Positions 52,862 to 61,770 of a DNA stretch of 64,000 bases are shown one piece after another. Position 1 is the first letter of the stretch, and each line of letters starts with the position of its first letter. The stretch is from Polaromonas sp. AET17H-212 (GTDB taxonomy: Bacteria; Pseudomonadota; Gammaproteobacteria; Burkholderiales; Burkholderiaceae_C): assembly GCF_002379085.1 (NCBI RefSeq), contig NZ_NBZW01000015.1:37612-101611 (forward strand), written 5' to 3'. The notes under the pieces were generated by a model. That model saw only the letters and a program-made list of their open reading frames with translations, had not been told where the DNA came from and ran no database searches. Made by a program: the position numbers and the translations under genes.

Positions 52862-54769
52862 TCAGGCTTTTTGGGTAATGTCAGAAGCAATTGTTTGGGC
52901 AAAGGCTTCGAGTGACATGACGCCAAGGTCTTTGTTGCCCCGGGCGCGCACGGCAACTGCGCCAGCTTCCTTCTCCTTGTCACCTACGACAAGGATGTAA
53001 GGCAGCTTTTGCATTGAATGCTCCCGTATTTTATACGTAATTTTCTCGTTGCGCAGGTCAAGATTGACCCTAAGCCCTTGATTCTGAAGCGTTTTAGCTA
53101 TTTCACGACAGTAATCGGCCTGGGCGTCGGTAATATTGAGCACTGAAACCTGCACCGGCGCCAGCCAGGTGGGCAGCGCACCGGCATGCTCCTCGAGCAA
53201 AATCCCGATGAATCGCTCCAGGCTGCCGACGATGGCCCGGTGCAGCATCACGGGGCGATGGCGGGCGCCGTCTTCGCCCACATATTCGGCATCGAGGCGC
53301 TCCGGCATCGAGAAATCGACCTGCATGGTGCCGCACTGCCACTGCCGGCCAATCGCGTCCTTCAGCGTGTATTCGATCTTGGGGCCGTAAAACGCCCCGT
53401 CGCCGGGCGCGATTTCGAACTCGCAACCGGAGGCGCGCAGGCTTTCCATCAGCGCCTGCTCGGCCTTGTCCCAGCTTTCGTCGGAGCCAATACGTGCTTC
53501 GGGCCGGGTGGCCACCTTGTAGATGATGTTCTTGAAACCGAAGTCGGTGTAGACCTTCTGCAGCAGCGTCGTGTAGTCGACACATTCCTTGAGGATCTGC
53601 TCTTCGGTACAGAAAATGTGGCCGTCGTCCTGCGTGAAGCCGCGCACGCGCATGATGCCGTGCAGGCCGCCCGAGGGCTCGTTGCGGTGGCACTGGCCAA
53701 ACTCGCCGTAACGCAGCGGCAGGTCGCGGTAGCTTTTGATGCCCTGCTTGAAGATCAGGATGTGGCCGGGACAGTTCATCGGCTTGAGTGCGTACTCGCG
53801 CTTTTCGCTCTCCGTCGTGAACATGTTGTCGCGGTACTTGTCCCAGTGGCCAGTTTTTTCCCACAACGTCTTGTCGATGACCTGCGGGCCCTTGACCTCC
53901 TGGTAGCCGTTGTCCTGGTAGACCTTGCGCATGTACTGCTCGACACCCTGCCACACCGTCCAACCCTTGGGGTGCCAGAACACCAGGCCGGGCGCATGGT
54001 CATCGATGTGGAACAGGTCGAGCTCGCGGCCCAGCTTGCGGTGGTCGCGTTTTTCCGCTTCCTCCAGCATCAGCAGGTGCTGCTGCAGCTCGTCCTTGGT
54101 TGCCCAGGCCGTGCCGTAGATGCGCTGCAGCATCTCGTTGTGGTGGTCGCCACGCCAGTAGGCGCCGGCCAGCTTCATGAGCTTGAAGAACTTGAGCTTG
54201 CCGGTGCTCGGCACGTGCGGGCCGCGGCACAGGTCCTCGAACTTGCCTTCGCGGTAGAGCGACACATCTTCGTTGGCCGGGATGCTCGCAATGATCTCGG
54301 CCTTGTAGTGCTCGCCCTGCTCCTTGAAATAAGCCACGGCTTCGTCGCGCGGCAAGACGCGGCGGGTCACCGGCTCGTCCCTGGCCGCCAGCTCGGTCAT
54401 CTTCTTTTCGATGGCCGTCAGGTCTTCCGGCGTGAAGGGGCGCTTGTAGGAAAAGTCGTAGAAAAACCCATTCTCAATGACCGGCCCGATGGTGACCTGG
54501 GCATCCGGGAACAGTTCCTTGACCGCGTAGGCCAGCAGGTGGGCGGTCGAATGCCGGATCACCTCCAGGCCTTCCGGGTCCTTGGCGGTGATGATGGCCA
54601 GCGGGCTGTCGGCCGAAATCAGGTAGCTCGTGTCCACCACCTTGCCATTCACCTTGCCGCCCAGCGCGGCCTTGGCCAGGCCGGCGCCAATGGAAGCGGC
54701 GACCTGGGCCACCGTCACGGGTTCGGAAAATTCGCGGATCGAGGCGTCTGGCAGCGTAATCTTGATCAT
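52862..54769 (-). CDS. thrS: threonyl-tRNA synthetase
   Basis: 635 residues: N-terminal TGS domain (1-62), editing domain with [17 protein letters not shown], class II catalytic core with the zinc ligands in [10 protein letters not shown] and [20 protein letters not shown], and a C-terminal anticodon-binding domain. ATG has a poor Shine-Dalgarno sequence. A terminator hairpin with a U-run ends 15 bases before the start codon and a Thr-rich leader ORF lies 110 bases upstream, so transcription attenuation by Thr-tRNA supply is likely. Followed by infC, the common order. Confidence 0.97.
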   Translation of the reverse strand: MIKITLPDASIREFSEPVTVAQVAASIGAGLAKAALGGKVNGKVVDTSYLISADSPLAIITAKDPEGLEVIRHSTAHLLAYAVKELFPDAQVTIGPVIENGFFYDFSYKRPFTPEDLTAIEKKMTELAARDEPVTRRVLPRDEAVAYFKEQGEHYKAEIIASIPANEDVSLYREGKFEDLCRGPHVPSTGKLKFFKLMKLAGAYWRGDHHNEMLQRIYGTAWATKDELQQHLLMLEEAEKRDHRKLGRELDLFHIDDHAPGLVFWHPKGWTVWQGVEQYMRKVYQDNGYQEVKGPQVIDKTLWEKTGHWDKYRDNMFTTESEKREYALKPMNCPGHILIFKQGIKSYRDLPLRYGEFGQCHRNEPSGGLHGIMRVRGFTQDDGHIFCTEEQILKECVDYTTLLQKVYTDFGFKNIIYKVATRPEARIGSDESWDKAEQALMESLRASGCEFEIAPGDGAFYGPKIEYTLKDAIGRQWQCGTMQVDFSMPERLDAEYVGEDGARHRPVMLHRAIVGSLERFIGILLEEHAGALPTWLAPVQVSVLNITDAQADYCREIAKTLQNQGLRVNLDLRNEKITYKIREHSMQKLPYILVVGDKEKEAGAVAVRARGNKDLGVMSLEAFAQTIASDITQKA

Positions 54770-54784
54770 GATGGGTAGGCCCTG

Positions 54785-54817
54785 AAAATAAAAAAAGCGC
54801 GGTAACGGCCGCGCTTT
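54785..54817 (-). terminator. attenuator terminator in the thrS leader
   Basis: Minus-strand arms AAAGCGCGG/CCGCGCTTT pair perfectly over nine bases around CCGTTA, followed by TTTTATTTT. Only 15 bases separate its end from the thrS ATG, leaving no room for a later promoter, so it must be read through for thrS to be expressed. Confidence 0.85.
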
Positions 54818-54837
54818 GACTGGGTTGGGTTGGAGGT

Positions 54838-54870
54838 GCTATTAATTCAGTAGCTACAAATCACACAGGG
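54838..54870 (+). repeat. dispersed element inside the thrS leader
   Basis: gctattaattcagtagc then tacaaatcacacagg. Lies between the leader peptide stop and the attenuator hairpin. Confidence 0.55.
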
Positions 54871-54876
54871 ATGCGG

Positions 54877-54930
54877 CTAGCGCCCGGAGTGTCTCCAAAC
54901 TGGAGGCGTGGTCGTCGTTCGCGGTGTCAT
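54877..54930 (-). CDS. thrS leader peptide (17 aa, Thr-rich)
   Basis: Reads MTPRTTTTPPVWRHSGR, with codons ACA at position 2 and ACG ACG ACC ACG at positions 5-8. AGGAAGGA lies 11 bases upstream of the ATG. The last codons and stop (54879-54887 on the minus strand, CCGGGCGCU) can pair with AGCGCGG, the 5' arm of the attenuator, as seven pairs with a two-base bulge. A ribosome stalled at the Thr codons would leave this segment free; one reaching the stop would cover it. That is the logic of leader-peptide attenuation. Confidence 0.75.
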   Translation of the reverse strand: MTPRTTTTPPVWRHSGR

Positions 54931-54978
54931 AACCCGCGCGATCCTTCCTGTTTCCAGTTTGATTGATTGCATGGCGTT

Positions 54979-54984
54979 ATTTTA
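54979..54984 (-). promoter_or_regulatory. possible -10 box of the thrS leader
   Basis: TAAAAT on the minus strand, about 50 bases before the leader ATG; no good -35 at the right distance. Tentative. Confidence 0.3.
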
Positions 54985-55088
54985 CGGCAGCTTTGGCCTG
55001 CCGACTCCAGAGTCACCAGACATGACGTTTTCACGCAGATCCCCTTCCTGAATCATCCGCATGCCACATGTCGACCACCGCGAACCCG

Positions 55089-55126
55089 AAAAAAAGCCCG
55101 GCCGGCGCATAAAGCGCGGGCCGGGC
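55089..55126 (-). terminator. rho-independent terminator of aceA
   Basis: A 13-bp GC-rich stem with one mismatch (arms 55096-55108 and 55114-55126), a 5-base loop and seven Ts on the minus strand, 38 bases after the aceA stop. It isolates aceA from the thrS transcript. Confidence 0.88.
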
Positions 55127-55163
55127 CGCCGCTGCCCGCAGGCAGCGGTCAGGGTGCGTCAGC

Positions 55164-56483
55164 TCAGTGGAACTGCTCTTCTTCGGTGGAGCCGGTCAGC
55201 GCGGTCACGCTGGACTTGCCGCCCTGGATGGCGGTGGTGACTTCGTCGAAGTAGCCGGTGCCCACTTCCTGCTGGTGCGACACAAAGGTGTAGCCGCGGT
55301 CGCGCGCTGCGAATTCGGGCTCCTGCACTTTCTCGATGTACGCCGTCATGCCGCGCTTCACATAGTCCTGCGACAGGTCGTACATGTTGTACCACATGGA
55401 GTGGATACCGGCGAGCGTGATGAACTGGTACTTGTAACCCATGGCGCCCAGTTCGCGCTGGAACTTGGCGATGGTGGCATCGTCCAGGTTTTTCTTCCAG
55501 TTGAACGATGGCGAGCAGTTGTAAGCCAGCATCTTGCCGGGGTGAACCTTGTGCACGGCGTCGGCAAACTTCTTGGCGAAGTCGAGGTCGGGCGTGCCGG
55601 TTTCGCACCACACCAGGTCGGCATAGTGGGCGTACGCGTTGGCACGGGCAACGGCCTGGTCCAGCCCCTTGCGGGTCTTGTAGAAACCTTCGGCCGTGCG
55701 CTCGCCGGTCAGGAAAGGCTTGTCGATCTCATCGTAGTCGGAGGTCAGCAAGTCGGCGGCTTCCGCATCGGTGCGGGCGATCACCAGGGTCGGCACGCCG
55801 CAGACGTCGGCCGCCATGCGGGCCGCAATCAGCTTCTGGCAGGACTCGCGGGTTGGCAGCAGCACCTTGCCGCCCATGTGGCCGCATTTCTTGACGGAAG
55901 CCAGCTGGTCTTCCCAGTGCACGCCACCCGCGCCCGACTTGATCATCGCCTTCATCAGCTCGAAGGCATTGAGCACGCCACCGAAACCGGCTTCGGCATC
56001 GGCCACGATGGGCGCGAAGTAATCGATGTACGCCTTGTCGCCGGCATCAATGCCCTTGGAATGCTGGATCTCGTCGGCACGGCGGAAGGTATTGTTGATG
56101 GTCTCGACCACCTTGGGCACCGAGTCCACCGGGTACAGCGACTGGTCAGGGTACATGGCCGAGTAGCTGTTGTTGTCGGCAGCAACCTGCCAGCCGGACA
56201 GGTAAATGGCTTTGACGCCAGCCTTGACCTGCTGCATGGCCTGGCCGCCTGTGAGCGCGCCCAGGCAATTGACGTAAGGCTCGTTGTGCAGGAGATCCCA
56301 GAGCTTTTCGGCACCGCGGCGCGCCAGCGTGTGTTCAATCGGGAAGGAGCCGCGCAGGCGCACGACGTCGGCGGCGCTGTAGCCGCGTTTGATGCCTTTC
56401 CAGCGCGGGTTGGTGGCCCAGTCTTTTTCGAGGGCAGAAATCTGTTGTTCGCGGCTCAGTTGTTCGGTGAGGGTCTGTGGCAT
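55164..56483 (-). CDS. aceA: isocitrate lyase
   Basis: Glyoxylate-shunt enzyme splitting isocitrate into succinate and glyoxylate, needed for growth on acetate, fatty acids or PHB. 439 residues from [19 protein letters not shown]; the longer frame upstream crosses the operator region. The catalytic loop is KKCGHMGGK with C200, and [17 protein letters not shown] and [10 protein letters not shown] are present. Has its own terminator and an unusually site-rich upstream region. Confidence 0.96.
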   Translation of the reverse strand: MPQTLTEQLSREQQISALEKDWATNPRWKGIKRGYSAADVVRLRGSFPIEHTLARRGAEKLWDLLHNEPYVNCLGALTGGQAMQQVKAGVKAIYLSGWQVAADNNSYSAMYPDQSLYPVDSVPKVVETINNTFRRADEIQHSKGIDAGDKAYIDYFAPIVADAEAGFGGVLNAFELMKAMIKSGAGGVHWEDQLASVKKCGHMGGKVLLPTRESCQKLIAARMAADVCGVPTLVIARTDAEAADLLTSDYDEIDKPFLTGERTAEGFYKTRKGLDQAVARANAYAHYADLVWCETGTPDLDFAKKFADAVHKVHPGKMLAYNCSPSFNWKKNLDDATIAKFQRELGAMGYKYQFITLAGIHSMWYNMYDLSQDYVKRGMTAYIEKVQEPEFAARDRGYTFVSHQQEVGTGYFDEVTTAIQGGKSSVTALTGSTEEEQFH

Positions 56484-56568
56484 GAGGTCACTCCAGAGGT
56501 TGAAAAAATGAGGGGACAAACAGCGTTGCACTATCCATGCCCTTGCCGTTTGCGCTGGGATCAACTTT

Positions 56569-56613
56569 AAGTCTTCTACAAGACTTTGTGAAGCTCTTAT
56601 GTCTTATATAAGA
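56569..56613. promoter_or_regulatory. palindrome pair in the aceA promoter
   Basis: AAGTCTT-ctac-AAGACTT (56569-56586, perfect) and TCTTATATAAGA (56602-56613, perfect) lie 85-130 bases upstream of aceA. Their shared TCTT/AAGA halves suggest one regulator. I vaguely recall CTTATATAAG-like sites for GntR regulators of TCA genes in betaproteobacteria, at low confidence. Confidence 0.5.
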
Positions 56614-56655
56614 TAAAATTTAAGATCAATAAAATCAATGGCCTTCTTATATATT

Positions 56656-56731
56656 TTCACAATGAGAAAAGTATTTTCTTGTATTGAGAAATATTACTGC
56701 GCTGCAGCATTTACATATTTCGCAATGCGAA
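56656..56731. promoter_or_regulatory. array of three TTCxCAATGxGAA sites upstream of aceA
   Basis: TTCACAATGAGAA (56656-56668), CTTGTATTGAGAA (56678-56690, left half weak) and TTCGCAATGCGAA (56719-56731, perfect about a central A, extending to TTTCGCA-A-TGCGAAA). Centre spacings are 22 and 41 bases, near two and four helical turns. Likely a cooperative operator for a regulator of the glyoxylate shunt, possibly RamB/ScfR-like; the regulator is not in the window. Confidence 0.55.
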
Positions 56732-56874
56732 AGGCTTTTACCGGATCATGAAATCACAGATACGGGCATTCCAGCCCTTTCCTGGCGCTGGCGAGATCTC
56801 CGCGGTCGGGCCAGCAGAACCACCCGCAGACAGCCACCGTCTCCCGCCGTCCCCTCGCCCGTCACCCCCCTGCC

Positions 56875-57309
56875 TCAGGAACGCTGCTGAAGGTATTCGA
56901 GCCAGTCGCCACCGCCGATCACCGGTCGGCCCGCCGTGCGGGCCGGATTGATTTCATAGACGAGGCAGTCCAGCTCCACCGCACCCGATGACGCCGGCGC
57001 CTGGCCCAGCCGCACCCTCACCACCTGCTTGCGGTACTCGCCCGTCTGCTGCGGCCAGACCTCCTCGATGACGTCAAGCTGGCGCTCGAGCTCGGCGCTG
57101 ATGGCGTAGACCTCGCCGGTCACGCGCGCCGGACCACCCAGCACCACGCCCGGATAAGGGCCCAGGTCGTAGAGCACGCCGGCGACGCTGGCCATGCCGA
57201 CAAACTGCGGCGCGGGACGCAGCCGCGTGATGTCACGCACATCGCCGCGGCGCAGCGTGCCGTAGACAAAGACGTGGCGACTGGCGGAAGGCGGTATCGG
57301 TTCAGGCAT
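56875..57309 (-). CDS. gamma-glutamylcyclotransferase-family protein
   Basis: 144 residues from MPEPIPPSASRHVFVYGTLRRGD; the YGTLRRG loop is the signature of the GGCT/AIG2 fold, and the catalytic Glu region is in EEVWPQQTGEYRK. The longer open frame upstream is not used. Bacterial members release 5-oxoproline from gamma-glutamyl amines or peptides, or have unknown roles (YtfP). Stands alone at the far end of the aceA upstream gap. Confidence 0.82.
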   Translation of the reverse strand: MPEPIPPSASRHVFVYGTLRRGDVRDITRLRPAPQFVGMASVAGVLYDLGPYPGVVLGGPARVTGEVYAISAELERQLDVIEEVWPQQTGEYRKQVVRVRLGQAPASSGAVELDCLVYEINPARTAGRPVIGGGDWLEYLQQRS

Positions 57310-57429
57310 GAAAGTAAGGCATGATTTCGGGCAAGAAGAAAAAGCATCCCGGTCTCTGCAGCGCACAGCCGCCACAAGCGCTGCTGGCCGCCGCGGGGCC
57401 ACGCAACCCTCAATGGAAAACCCACTGGA

Positions 57430-58350
57430 ATGAACCGCATTGTGGCCTACGCCTGCCTGGCGCTCAGCATGTCCCTGGTCGGCAGTTATGTCGCACTGTC
57501 CAAACCGCTGGTTGCGGTTTTCCCGGTCTTTCTGCTGGCCTGGCTGCGTTTTGGCATAGGCGGGACGGCCATGCTGCACTGGCTCAGGAAACCGGTCGGG
57601 GAGGCACCGATGACGCGGCAGACCCGGCAACTGGTGTTCCTGGAGTCCTTTCTCGGGAATTTCCTGTTTTCGATCTGCATGCTGTTCGGCGTGAGCCTGA
57701 GCAGCGCGGTGGCCGCCGGCGTCATCATGGCCGCCATCCCGGCCGCGGTGGCGGTGCTGAGCCGGCTCTTTCTCGGCGAGCGCATCCGCCCCCGGGTCGC
57801 GCTGGCCATCGCCTGCGCCGTCTTCGGCATCATGCTGGTGTCGCTATCAAAAACAGAGCTGCCTGCGTATGCAAATAAAGGGCTGGAGGCCGATTTGGCA
57901 TCCAGCCGCGCCTGGCTGGGCAACCTGCTGCTGGTCGGCGCCGTGCTCTGCGAAGCCGCTTATGCGGTGATCGGCAAAAAGCTCACCGGTGCGCTCGGCC
58001 CCAAACGCATCACCGCGCTGATCAACCTCTGGGGGTTTGCGCTGGTGACACCGCTGGGCCTGTGGACGGCCTGGGGTTTTGACTTTGCCGCCGTGGCGCC
58101 CGGCAGTTGGCTGCTGCTGCTGTTTTATGCGCTGGCCGCCAGCGTCTGGACCGTGTGGCTGTGGATGACGGGCCTCAAAGGTGTGCCCGCCAGCCAGGCC
58201 GGTGTCTTCACCGTGATGCTGCCGGTCAGCGCAGCGCTGGTCGGCGTGGGTGTGCTCGGGGAGTCCGTGGGCGCGGCGCAACTGGCCGCGTTTGCACTGG
58301 CGCTGGCAGGCGTGGCACTGGCCACGCTGCCGGAGAAAACGCGCCCCTGA
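57430..58350 (+). CDS. EamA-family (DMT) transporter
   Basis: 306-residue inner-membrane protein with about ten hydrophobic segments in two EamA repeats. It is an exporter-type permease of unknown substrate. Residues about 139-156 (SKTELPAYANKGLEADLA), in the loop after the fifth segment, are encoded by a full-length dispersed element in frame. Confidence 0.87.
   Translation: MNRIVAYACLALSMSLVGSYVALSKPLVAVFPVFLLAWLRFGIGGTAMLHWLRKPVGEAPMTRQTRQLVFLESFLGNFLFSICMLFGVSLSSAVAAGVIMAAIPAAVAVLSRLFLGERIRPRVALAIACAVFGIMLVSLSKTELPAYANKGLEADLASSRAWLGNLLLVGAVLCEAAYAVIGKKLTGALGPKRITALINLWGFALVTPLGLWTAWGFDFAAVAPGSWLLLLFYALAASVWTVWLWMTGLKGVPASQAGVFTVMLPVSAALVGVGVLGESVGAAQLAAFALALAGVALATLPEKTRP
57843..57897 (+). 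repeat. dispersed element, full-length, inside the EamA gene
   Basis: gctatcaaaaacagagc, then tgcctgcgtatgcaaat, then aaagggctggaggccgattt. Tail identical over 15 bases to the copy at 12089. No stop in the reading frame used. Confidence 0.8.
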
Positions 58351-58375
58351 GCGCAGCCCGGAAAAGCGTCAGGCT

Positions 58376-59893
58376 TCAGGCAAACAGGGCCTTGTGCTGC
58401 TCGCGCAGCACGTTTTTCTGGACCTTGCCCATGGTGTTGCGCGGCAACTCACCAACGATGAAGCAGCGCTTGGGAATCTTGAAGTTGGCAAGCTGCGCCT
58501 TGAGCCGGGCAATGATCTGCTCGCCGTCCAGCTTCGCGCCGGGCTTGGCGATCACGACGGCGATGCCGACCTCGCCGAAGTCCGGATGCGGCACACCGAC
58601 CACCGCGCTTTCGGCCACGCCGGGCATGTCGTTGATGTAACCCTCGATCTCGGCCGGGTAGACGTTGTAGCCGCCGCTGATGATCAGGTCCTTGCTGCGC
58701 CCGACGATGGTGATGTAGCCGCGTTCGTCGATCTTGCCGACATCGCCGGTCTTGAAGTAGCCGTCGGCGGTGAATTCTTCCCTCGTCTTTTCGGGCATGC
58801 GCCAGTAGCCCTTGAAGACGTTCGGCCCCTTGACCTGGATGCTGCCGATCTCGCCCGTGGGCACCGGCTGGCCGGCATCGTCCTGCACACGCAGGCTGAC
58901 GCCGGGCAAGGCAAAACCGACGGTGCCGCCGCGCCGCTCGCCGTCGTAGGGGTTGGAGGTCAGCATGGCGGTCTCACTCATGCCGTAACGCTCGAGGATG
59001 GTGTGGCCGGTGCGCTCCTGCCATTCGGTGAAGGTTTCAATCAACAGCGGTGCGGACCCTGCCACAAACAGGCGCATGTTGCGGCAGGCTTCGCGGGTGA
59101 GCCCCGGCTCGGCCAGCAGGCGCACATACAGCGTGGGCACGCCCATGAACACCGTGGCCTCCGGCAGCTTCTGCACCACCAGCTTGGGGTCGAACTTCGC
59201 CAGCCAGATCATCTTGCTGCCGTTGATCAGCGCGCCGTGGATGGCCACGAACAGGCCATGCACGTGGAAGATCGGCAGCGCATGGATCAGCACGTCGCCG
59301 GGTTGCCAGGCCCAGTAGTCCTTGAGCACCAGCGCATTGCTCAGCATGTTGCCGTGCGAGAGCATGGCGCCCTTGCTGCGGCCCGTGGTACCGCTGGTGT
59401 AGAGAATGGCCGCCAGGTCGTCCGCGTTGCGCTGCACCACCTCGTGCCGGTCGCTGCAATGGGCGGCGCGGTCCAAGAGCGAGCCGGTGCGGTCGTCGTC
59501 CAGCGTGAAGACGTTTTGCGTGCCGGCCTTGAAGGCGATCTTGCTGACCCAGCCGAAGTTCTTGCGGCTGCACACCACCACCGAGGGTTCGGCGTTGCCG
59601 ATGAAATACTCGATCTCGGCGCTCTGGTAGGCGGTGTTGAGCGGCAGGAACACGTAGCCGGCCCGCAGCGTGGCCAGATAGAGCATCAGCGCCTCGACCG
59701 ATTTTTCAACCTGCACGGCAACGCGTGCGCCTTGCGGCAGGTCCAGCGACTGCAGCAGGTTGGCCATCATGGCGGTCGACCGCTCAAGGTCGCGCCAGGA
59801 GTAGTTCAGGCCGGTGTCGGTTTCCACCGCCACCGCATCAAGGTCTTTCGGAAAGGCTGCGCGCAGGGCGGCGAACAGGTTGTTGTTTTTCAT
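58376..59893 (-). CDS. matB: malonyl-CoA synthetase
   Basis: ANL-superfamily ligase forming malonyl-CoA from malonate, CoA and ATP. 505 residues; P-loop-like ILYTSGTTGRSKGAMLSH near 164-181, ERYGMSETAMLTSNPY (the MatB version of the A5 motif), GDVGKIDERGY and the C-terminal catalytic lysine in NTMGKVQKN. Last gene of the malonate operon. Confidence 0.92.
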   Translation of the reverse strand: MKNNNLFAALRAAFPKDLDAVAVETDTGLNYSWRDLERSTAMMANLLQSLDLPQGARVAVQVEKSVEALMLYLATLRAGYVFLPLNTAYQSAEIEYFIGNAEPSVVVCSRKNFGWVSKIAFKAGTQNVFTLDDDRTGSLLDRAAHCSDRHEVVQRNADDLAAILYTSGTTGRSKGAMLSHGNMLSNALVLKDYWAWQPGDVLIHALPIFHVHGLFVAIHGALINGSKMIWLAKFDPKLVVQKLPEATVFMGVPTLYVRLLAEPGLTREACRNMRLFVAGSAPLLIETFTEWQERTGHTILERYGMSETAMLTSNPYDGERRGGTVGFALPGVSLRVQDDAGQPVPTGEIGSIQVKGPNVFKGYWRMPEKTREEFTADGYFKTGDVGKIDERGYITIVGRSKDLIISGGYNVYPAEIEGYINDMPGVAESAVVGVPHPDFGEVGIAVVIAKPGAKLDGEQIIARLKAQLANFKIPKRCFIVGELPRNTMGKVQKNVLREQHKALFA

Positions 59894-59920
59894 CGCGTGG
59901 TTACCTGGAAATCGAAAAAG

Positions 59921-60715
59921 TCAGAGGTCGCCGCCCGCCGGGAAATGCGGCGGACGTTTTTCAACAAAGGCCGACACACCTTCGCGGTGTTCGGCGGAGT
60001 CAGCATAGGCATACGCTTTTGCTATCAGTTCAGTAGCAGACTGCGTCCACCCGTCCTGGGCCAGCGCCCGAAAAGTCTGTTTATTCAGGCGTGCCGCGGC
60101 GGGTGCCAGCCGGGCCACGCGGCCGGCCGTCGCCAGGGACTGCGCCCCCACCTCGCCGTCCGGCAGCACGCGGTTCAGAAAGCCGCGCTGCAGCATGGTG
60201 GCCGCGTCAAGCACCGCCGCTGCCAGCAGCATCTCGCGCGCCGTCAGCTCGCCGGCGGCGCGCATCACGAGCGCGGCCTCACGCGGCGCCATCGGAAACC
60301 CGAGCTTGCCGATCGGTGCGCCGAAGGTGGCCGACATGCCGGCCAGCCGCATGTCGCAACAACTGGCGATCTCCATGCCCGCGCCCATGCAGGCGCCCTC
60401 GATCTGCGCCAGGATGGGCAGGTCGCAGTCCAGCATGGCCTGCAGGCCGCCCCAGACCTCGCTTTCGTGGAAGCCGCGCAGGGCGGCCTCGTCAAAGCGG
60501 AAGTCCGGATACTCGGCGATGTCGCCGCCCGCGCAGAAACTGGCACCCTCCCCGCGCAGCAGCACGCAGCGCACATCGCTGCGCTGCTGCAGGCCGGTGA
60601 ACACCTCGCGCAGCTGCTGCCACATGGCCCGCGACATGGCGTTGAGCTTGCCCGGATGGGACAGGGTGACCGTGGCGATGGAGCCGTCCGTGGCCAGCAG
60701 AACCTGTCCTGTCAT
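59921..60715 (-). CDS. enoyl-CoA hydratase/isomerase family protein
   Basis: 264 residues of the crotonase fold: FCAGGDIAEYP (first oxyanion loop), IEGACMGAGMEIASCCD (second). The usual catalytic Glu pair is not obvious, so reaction type is open. Between the malonate binding protein and matB, with 27 bases to matB; its role in malonate use is unexplained. The C-terminal part near QDGWTQSATELIAKAYAYAD is encoded by a dispersed element. Confidence 0.85.
   Translation of the reverse strand: MTGQVLLATDGSIATVTLSHPGKLNAMSRAMWQQLREVFTGLQQRSDVRCVLLRGEGASFCAGGDIAEYPDFRFDEAALRGFHESEVWGGLQAMLDCDLPILAQIEGACMGAGMEIASCCDMRLAGMSATFGAPIGKLGFPMAPREAALVMRAAGELTAREMLLAAAVLDAATMLQRGFLNRVLPDGEVGAQSLATAGRVARLAPAAARLNKQTFRALAQDGWTQSATELIAKAYAYADSAEHREGVSAFVEKRPPHFPAGGDL
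60021..60070 (+). repeat. dispersed element inside the enoyl-CoA hydratase gene
   Basis: gctatcagttcagtagc, then agactgcgtccacccg, then tcctgggccagcgcc. Moderately diverged, antisense to the gene, with no stop in the coding frame. Confidence 0.55.
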
Positions 60716-60728
60716 GCACGTCTCAAGT

Positions 60729-61727
60729 TCAGTCCAGCTTGGCGCCGGATGCCTTCACCACCTGCGCCCACTTCTTGACCTCGGCGCTGATGAAGCTGCC
60801 GAACTGCGGTCCCGCCAGGCCGGTGAACTCGGCGCCCTGGCGTGCCCAGACGGCCTTGGCTTCGTCGGTGGTGCAGGCCTTGCGGATTTCCTCGATCGCG
60901 CGGGCCTGGGCATCGGCCGGCATGCCCTTGGGGCCCCAGACGCCGTACCAGGTCGTCACGTTGTAGTCGGGCAGGCCCACCTCGGCGGCGCTCGGCACGT
61001 CCGGTATCGCCGGGTTGCGTTTGTTGCCCGACACCATCAGCGCCTTGATGCGGCCGCCGGCAATGTGGCTGGCCGATGAACCCAGGCCGTCGAACATCAT
61101 TTCGACGTCGCCGGCGATCAGCCCCTGCAGGGCCGGCCCGGCACCGCGGTAGGGAATGTGCGTGATGAAGGTTTTGGTCTGCTGCTTGAACAGCTCGCCG
61201 GCCAGGTGGTGGGAGGTGCCGGCGCCGGCCGAACCGTAGTTGAGTTTGGCCGGATTTTTCCGGGCGTACTCGAGGAACTCCTTGAAATTGGCCGACGGAA
61301 GTTTTTGCGGGTTGACCACAACGACCTGCGGCACACTGGCCACCAGGATCAGCGGCACCAGGTCTTTCTCGATGTCATAGTCGAGCTTGGGGTACATGCT
61401 GGGCGCGATGGTGTGGTGGACCGCACCCATGAACAGCGTGTAACCATCCGGCGCGGCCTTGGCGGCAATGCTGGCACCCAAGGTACCGCCGGCGCCGCCG
61501 CGGTTGTCAATGATCAGCTGCTTGCCGGTCAGGCGCGCAAACTGTGCCGACATGGGACGCGCAAAGGCGTCCGTGCCACCGCCCGCGGGAAAGGGAACAA
61601 TCATGGTCACCGGCTTGGCAGGCCAGCCCGATTGCGCATGGCTGCCCAGTGAAAACGCGGCAACGCCGGCGGCCGCTGCACGCAGCACATCGCGTCGGGA
61701 CGCGTTGAGGTCAAAGCTCGATGTCAT
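60729..61727 (-). CDS. TTT (Bug-family) binding protein of the malonate operon
   Basis: 332-residue periplasmic receptor from MTSSFDLNASRRDVLR; a twin-arginine-like signal (SRRDVLRAAAAGVAAFSLG) ends near HAQS. Family motifs: TMIVPFPAGGGTDAFAR, IIDNRGGAGGTLG, NYGSAGAGTSHHLAGELF, HIPYRGAGPALQ. No TctA/TctB partners in the cluster. Its place between malonyl-CoA decarboxylase and matB suggests malonate or a close analogue as ligand. Confidence 0.87.
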   Translation of the reverse strand: MTSSFDLNASRRDVLRAAAAGVAAFSLGSHAQSGWPAKPVTMIVPFPAGGGTDAFARPMSAQFARLTGKQLIIDNRGGAGGTLGASIAAKAAPDGYTLFMGAVHHTIAPSMYPKLDYDIEKDLVPLILVASVPQVVVVNPQKLPSANFKEFLEYARKNPAKLNYGSAGAGTSHHLAGELFKQQTKTFITHIPYRGAGPALQGLIAGDVEMMFDGLGSSASHIAGGRIKALMVSGNKRNPAIPDVPSAAEVGLPDYNVTTWYGVWGPKGMPADAQARAIEEIRKACTTDEAKAVWARQGAEFTGLAGPQFGSFISAEVKKWAQVVKASGAKLD

Positions 61728-61770
61728 GTCTGTCTCCTGTCGTTGTTGAAATAGGGTTTGGTTAGCAAGC

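Noticed and set aside
53186..54778. 530-codon open frame opposite thrS
   Set aside because: Complete overlap with thrS and no recognisable motif.
58250..60778. 842-codon open frame on the plus strand across the malonate genes
   Set aside because: Antisense to matB and the crotonase-fold gene, His/Gln/Arg-rich as expected for a GC-rich shadow frame, no domain recognisable.
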